53,755 bases of DNA from Streptomyces sp. DvalAA-14 (GTDB taxonomy: Bacteria; Actinomycetota; Actinomycetes; Streptomycetales; Streptomycetaceae): positions 1 through 53,755 of the forward strand of contig NZ_FMCH01000431.1 of NCBI RefSeq assembly GCF_900091855.1, read 5' to 3'. The notes beneath the pieces were generated by a model. The model worked only from the letters and a program-made list of their open reading frames with translations. It was not told where the DNA came from and made no database searches. How positions within the stretch are numbered: the stretch's first letter is position 1; the number at the start of each line of letters is the position of its first letter. Shown one piece after another: positions 49,768-53,755 of the stretch. Both the position numbers and the translations under genes were made by a program.

Positions 49768-52638
49768 ATGGTGTTCCGAGGGAAAATCCTGATCACGGCG
49801 GCCGCGTTGGGTCTCACCGCGGCGCTCACCGCGCTGCCCAGCAGCGCCGCCGTCCGGCAGCCGCAGCCCGCGGCGGTTCCGGCCGCCGTCGCCGCACCCG
49901 CCGCCGCACCCGCCGCCGATCCGCCGACCGGCTCCACCGCGCTGGCGGATCTCGGCGCGGCGAACGGCTGGAAGGTGCTGACCAGCGCGACCGCGACGCA
50001 GGGCGGCAGCCAGATCTCCAAGGCCGGATTCTCCACCGCCGGCTGGCTCTCGGTGCCCAACGATCCCGGCGGCGCCCCCGGCACCGAGATCAATGCCCTG
50101 CTGCGCAACGGCAGTTGTCCCAACGTGTTCTTCTCGGCGAACATGAAGTCCTGCTTCGGCCAGATGACCAAGGTCGGCGCGGAGACCATCACCCAGTTCT
50201 CGGCGCCCTGGTGGTACCGCACGGACTTCACCGCGCCGCCCGGCGGGCAGAGCGCCCAGCTGATCCTCAACGGGGTCATCGGCACCGCCGACGTATGGGT
50301 CAACGGCACCGAAGTGGCCACCGCGGCCACCGTCACCGGCGCTTACGCCCGTCGCGCCTTCGACATCACGGGCCTGCTCAAGCAGGGCGCCAACTCGCTG
50401 GCGATCGAGATGCACCCGAACAACCCCTCGGCCATGCTCGCGCTGGACAACATCGACTGGAGCCAGATCCCGCCGGACAACAACACCGGCATCCAGTTCC
50501 CGGTCCAGCTGCGCACCGGAGGCCCGCTGATCGGCGGCAACGCGCATGTCGTCCCCAACACGGCAGCGAATCTGAGCAGTTCGGCTCTGACGGTCAAGAC
50601 GGACGTCACCAACACCTCGGCGTCCGCGCAGACCGGCACGGTCTCCGCCACCGTCACCCCGCCGGACAACGGCGCCCCCGTCACGGTCAGCCAGACCGTC
50701 ACGGTCCCGGCGAACACCACCAGCACGGTGAGCTTCACGCCCGCCGCGTATCCCGCGCTGACGATTGCCGACCCCCGGCTGTGGTGGCCCTATCAGCTGG
50801 GCGCGCAGCCGCTCTACACGCTCGCCACCTCGGTCGCCCAGGGCGGCACCGTCCTCGACTCCACCAGCGCCACCTTCGGCATCCGGACCGTCACCTCCTA
50901 CCTCACCGGCGCCTCCTCCCTCGCACCCGACGGCGTCCGCGCGTTCAAAATCAACAATGTGCCGTTGGTCATGCGCGGCGGAGGCTGGGACCCGGACCTG
51001 TTCCTGCGCTACGACCCGGCGGACACCGCCCGGCAGATCGGCCTGCTCAAGTCGATGGGCCTCAACATGGTCCGGCTGGAGGGGCACTTGATGCCGGCGG
51101 ACTGGTACCAGCAGATGGACGCGGCGGGCATCCTCGTCAACGCGGGCTACCAGTGCTGCGACTTCTGGGAGAAGAGCAGCTACACCAGCGCCCAGCAGGC
51201 CGACTACCAACTGACCGCGCAGACCGTCGGCGAGACCCTGCGCTCGCACCCGTCCGTCTTCAGCTTCCAGTGGTCCGACAACCAGCCGACCAGCACCCAG
51301 GAGACCCTGGCGCTCGGCGGCTTCGCCGCCGCCGACTACCCCGGCCCCTTCATCTCCTCCGCCGAGTACAAGAGCAGCCCCCAACTCGGCGCTTCGGGAG
51401 AGAAGGAGGGTCCGTACGACTGGGTTCCCCCGAACTACTGGTACGACACCACGCACAGCAGCGGCGACGACCAGACCAACTCCGGCGGGGCCTGGGGCTT
51501 CGACAGCGAGGAGGGATCGGGCGACTCGGTGCCCACCGCGGACTCCCTCAACCGCTTCCTGTCCGCCTCCGACCTGTCCGCCCTGTGGCAGACACCGGGC
51601 GCCAACCAGTACCACACCAACTACGAGGGCACCGGCCACACCGACTACTCCTTCGGCACCCTCTACAACCTCGACACCGCGATCACCAAGCGCTACGGCC
51701 CCTGGTCCGGCCTCAACCAGTACGTCCAGGAGGCCCAGGTCCAGAACTACGAGAGCACACGCGCCCAGTTCGAGGCGTTCATCGCACACTCCGCCAACGC
51801 CTCGGCCCCCTCCACCGGCACGATCTACTGGCAGCTCAACAAGGGCTGGCCCTCGCTGCTCTGGTCGCTCTACAACAACGACGGCGACCAGGCCGGTTCG
51901 TTCTTCGGCGTCCAGAAGGCCAACCGCCCGCTGCACGCGCTCTACACACTCGACACCGGCACGGTCACGCTCGACAACATCGGTCCCGCCACCCAGTCCG
52001 GCGTGAGCGTCGAGTCCAAGGTCTACAGCACGGCCGGCGCTCTGCTCGACGACCGCACCTCGTCGAGCCTGTCGCTCGCCTCGCAGCAGGTCAGGAACGC
52101 GGTCCTGACACCGGTCGTCCCGACGGCCGCCAACACGGTGTACTTCGTCGAACTCCTGGTCAAGCAGAACGGCGCGGTCGTCGACCGCAACGTCTACTGG
52201 CTGCCCACCACCCCGGACAAGACCAACTGGAACTCCACCATCGGCGAGCCGCAGGCGACGATGACGCAGTACGGCAACCTGACCGCCCTGAAGAACCTGC
52301 CCACCGCGACATTGAGCGCCACCGCGGCCGTCAGCTCCAACGCCGGCCCGGCCGGCGCGGACAAGCAGGTCGCCGTCACCGTCACCAACACCTCGTCGAA
52401 GCCCACGGTGGGCTTCTTCCTCCGGGCCGACCTGCGCCGCGGCACCGCCTCCGGAGCGGAACTGTCCGGGGACAACGAAGTCCAGTCGTCGGTGTGGAGC
52501 GACAACGACACCACCTTGTGGCCCGGCGAATCCGAGACACTCACCGCGAGCTACAGCTCGGCCGATCTGCAGGGCGCCACCGCGGTGGTCAGCGTCTCCG
52601 GCTGGAACGTTCCCAGGTTCGACGTCGTGGCAAGGTGA
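49768..52638 (+). CDS. Secreted GH2 glycosidase, exo-beta-D-glucosaminidase-like (956 aa)
   Basis: Extracellular family 2 glycoside hydrolase resembling CsxA, which removes glucosamine units from the non-reducing end of chitosan. Order of parts: signal peptide (residues 1-27, ending PSSAA), Ala/Pro linker, jelly-roll sugar-binding domain (about 55-230, with WWYRTDFTAPPGG and VWVNGTEVATAATV), two Ig-like domains, and a TIM barrel with MRGGGWDPDLFLRYDPADTA. FQWSDNQPTS supplies the probable acid Asp and GFDSEEGSGDSVPT the probable nucleophile Glu. C-terminal beta domains end at VSGWNVPRFDVVAR. GAGGAG lies five bases before the ATG. An upstream site suggests sugar-responsive control. Chitosan oligomers are the most likely substrate. 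Confidence 0.92.
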   Translation: MVFRGKILITAAALGLTAALTALPSSAAVRQPQPAAVPAAVAAPAAAPAADPPTGSTALADLGAANGWKVLTSATATQGGSQISKAGFSTAGWLSVPNDPGGAPGTEINALLRNGSCPNVFFSANMKSCFGQMTKVGAETITQFSAPWWYRTDFTAPPGGQSAQLILNGVIGTADVWVNGTEVATAATVTGAYARRAFDITGLLKQGANSLAIEMHPNNPSAMLALDNIDWSQIPPDNNTGIQFPVQLRTGGPLIGGNAHVVPNTAANLSSSALTVKTDVTNTSASAQTGTVSATVTPPDNGAPVTVSQTVTVPANTTSTVSFTPAAYPALTIADPRLWWPYQLGAQPLYTLATSVAQGGTVLDSTSATFGIRTVTSYLTGASSLAPDGVRAFKINNVPLVMRGGGWDPDLFLRYDPADTARQIGLLKSMGLNMVRLEGHLMPADWYQQMDAAGILVNAGYQCCDFWEKSSYTSAQQADYQLTAQTVGETLRSHPSVFSFQWSDNQPTSTQETLALGGFAAADYPGPFISSAEYKSSPQLGASGEKEGPYDWVPPNYWYDTTHSSGDDQTNSGGAWGFDSEEGSGDSVPTADSLNRFLSASDLSALWQTPGANQYHTNYEGTGHTDYSFGTLYNLDTAITKRYGPWSGLNQYVQEAQVQNYESTRAQFEAFIAHSANASAPSTGTIYWQLNKGWPSLLWSLYNNDGDQAGSFFGVQKANRPLHALYTLDTGTVTLDNIGPATQSGVSVESKVYSTAGALLDDRTSSSLSLASQQVRNAVLTPVVPTAANTVYFVELLVKQNGAVVDRNVYWLPTTPDKTNWNSTIGEPQATMTQYGNLTALKNLPTATLSATAAVSSNAGPAGADKQVAVTVTNTSSKPTVGFFLRADLRRGTASGAELSGDNEVQSSVWSDNDTTLWPGESETLTASYSSADLQGATAVVSVSGWNVPRFDVVAR

Positions 52639-52706
52639 CCGCGAGGCCGTACATGCCTTTCGCGCGCGCGGTGTTCGCACCCCGCTGACCGCGCGGCGGG
52701 CGGCGC

Positions 52707-53739
52707 TTAGGACGGAACAACCGCGGCGGGCAACAGCGGGATCCCGTCCGACTCGGGCCGGCGCCGGACCCGGACGACGAGTTTGCCGGTGGCGCGGTCG
52801 TGCTCCATGTCGTCGTGGGCCCGCGGCACCTGCTCCAGGCCCTCGTAGACGCGGTCGACGGGAAAGGCCAACTGGCCGGCGGCGACCGCGTCGAGGATCT
52901 CCTGGAAGGCTTCGCGCGGCAGGTCGGCGGCGTCGCCGAAGTAGCCCGCCAGGCGAACGCCCCTCGGCAGGTACTCGTTCGGGGAGAAGTCCGGCACCGT
53001 CCACTGGTTGGAAAGACTGCCGCCGAAGCAGGCCGTGCCGTGGACGCGTACCGCGCGCAAGGTGTCGGGCAGGGTCGGGGTGCCGACCAGATCGAGAGCG
53101 GCGTCGACGCCGTCCGGGTACACCTCGCGCACCGCGGAGGCGATCTCGCCGGTGTCGAGCAGGGGGTGGTCGACCCCGTGCTCCTTCAGCGCGGCGAGGC
53201 GGTCGGCCCGCCGGGTGGTGGACAGCACCGTGGCGCCGCGCCATGCGGCCAGCGCGGCGGCGGCCAGGCCCACCGAGGAGGTGCCGCCGCGGATCAGCAC
53301 GGACTGGCCGGACTGGAGGTCCAGCCCCACCGTGAGCGAGCCGTAGGCGGTCTGCACCATCTCCGGCAGGGCGCCCAGCACTTCCCAGGGCAGGTCGGTG
53401 TCGACGGGGATGACCTGGGACAGCGGCACCGAGGTGTATTCCGCGTAGCCGCCGTCGTAGGTGCGGCCCATGTCGCCCATCATCGCGACGACCTTCTGCC
53501 CGGGAAGCAGTCCGCTGCCGGCCGGGGCCGCGTCGACCGTGCCGGCGGCCTCGATGCCCGGCACCCGGGGAAGCTGACGCCCACGCCCAGACCCAGCCGG
53601 AGCTTCAGCTCCGAGCGGTTGAGGCCGAACGCCTCGACGCGGATGCGCACCCAGCCGTCCCGGTCGGGTGGGAGCGGGAGCGTGGTCAGCCGCAGGTTCG
53701 TCCGACGGGGCCGGGGGCGGAGAGCCGGACGGCGCGCAG
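52707..53739 (-). pseudogene. Zinc-type alcohol dehydrogenase/quinone oxidoreductase, frameshifted
   Basis: NADPH-dependent medium-chain dehydrogenase. Intact from MPGIEAAGTVDAAPAGSG (53564) to 52707, with LIRGGTSSVGLAAAALAAWR as cofactor loop. The expected N-terminal part lies upstream in other frames: WVRIRVEAFGLNRSELKLRL is joined only if one base is added in the GGGG at 53567-53570. The first residues (RAVRLSAPGPVG) need a further one-base insertion near 53700-53712, and the position expected for ATG reads CTG at 53739. Two indels and a lost start codon so close to the window edge could be decay or poor sequence. No zinc-ligand Cys cluster is seen, as in quinone-oxidoreductase-like members. 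Confidence 0.75.
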
Positions 53740-53755
53740 TAGTGGTCGGCGAGGA

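Noticed and set aside
49735..53244. Very long open frame on the minus strand opposite the GH2 gene
   Set aside because: The translation is Gly/Arg/Val-rich with no domain, and the plus strand encodes a clear secreted glycosidase. Long antisense frames are expected at this GC content.
1..53755. CRISPR arrays, tRNA or rRNA genes, transposases, integrases and phage genes
   Set aside because: No regularly spaced direct repeats, cloverleaf-like sequences or recombinase motifs were seen on reading; no attachment-site duplication was identified.

Overview
The window is very GC-rich, with GC-rich third codon positions, GTG starts, leaderless promoters and long antisense open frames. This points to a Streptomyces or a close relative (Streptomycetaceae). 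Family content agrees: 2-methylisoborneol genes with a family 2 encapsulin, Ku plus a stand-alone LigD-type polymerase, DUF5996, DUF5997, an exo-glucosaminidase-like GH2 enzyme and a bacterial thaumatin. I see no rRNA, tRNA, CRISPR array, transposase or phage gene. The region is a mosaic of small, mostly accessory transcription units.

Layout. (1) 134-11698: five luciferase-like (LLM) flavin monooxygenases in two convergent operons. The plus operon adds a single-chain, four-domain ABC exporter and an aldo/keto reductase, with ATGA/GTGA overlaps. The minus operon of four monooxygenases is preceded by a small ORF ending in Leu-Cys-Cys-Arg, which looks like the cysteine-responsive leader peptides found upstream of actinobacterial sulfur genes. 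(2) 11982-18303: a GNAT acetyltransferase, divergent Ku and LigD-type polymerase, small enzymes, and an ECF sigma factor with an alpha/beta hydrolase. (3) 18342-24242: DUF5996 and MarR (divergent), a ROK regulator, an aldehyde dehydrogenase, and a prolyl aminopeptidase. Matching operator-like sites lie upstream of the ROK gene and of the dehydrogenase. (4) 24297-30563: an HTH-less LysR effector-domain protein opposite a DUF5997 gene, a HutC-type GntR regulator, a fused TmpA-TmpB-like phosphonate oxygenase, an LspA paralogue and a Tat lipoprotein of the dimethylformamidase family. (5) 30752-36114: DoxX, a secreted DUF1996 protein flanked by LacI-type palindromes, a thaumatin-like protein, and a divergent SDR/TetR pair sharing an operator. 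(6) 36185-39640: encapsulin 2B, 2-methylisoborneol synthase and geranyl-diphosphate C-methyltransferase, an encapsulated terpene pathway. (7) 40104-44010: two tandem cysteine hydrolases, an NCS2-like permease and an AtzH/HpxZ-like protein, probably a ureide or biuret-type nitrogen locus. (8) 44178-53755: formaldehyde dehydrogenase, a YrdC-domain protein, a toxin-antitoxin-like pair with a degenerate Fic toxin, PAP2, an Ig-like remnant, an unknown leaderless gene, the GH2 enzyme and a broken zinc-type dehydrogenase at the edge.

The strongest candidates for unusual biology are the leader-controlled LLM/ABC cluster, the one-polypeptide phosphonate oxygenase, and the encapsulin-linked terpene synthase with an altered metal motif and short N terminus. 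Several genes carry one-base frameshifts, at least three in C or G homopolymers. These may be assembly errors and should be resolved before any of those genes is called a pseudogene.
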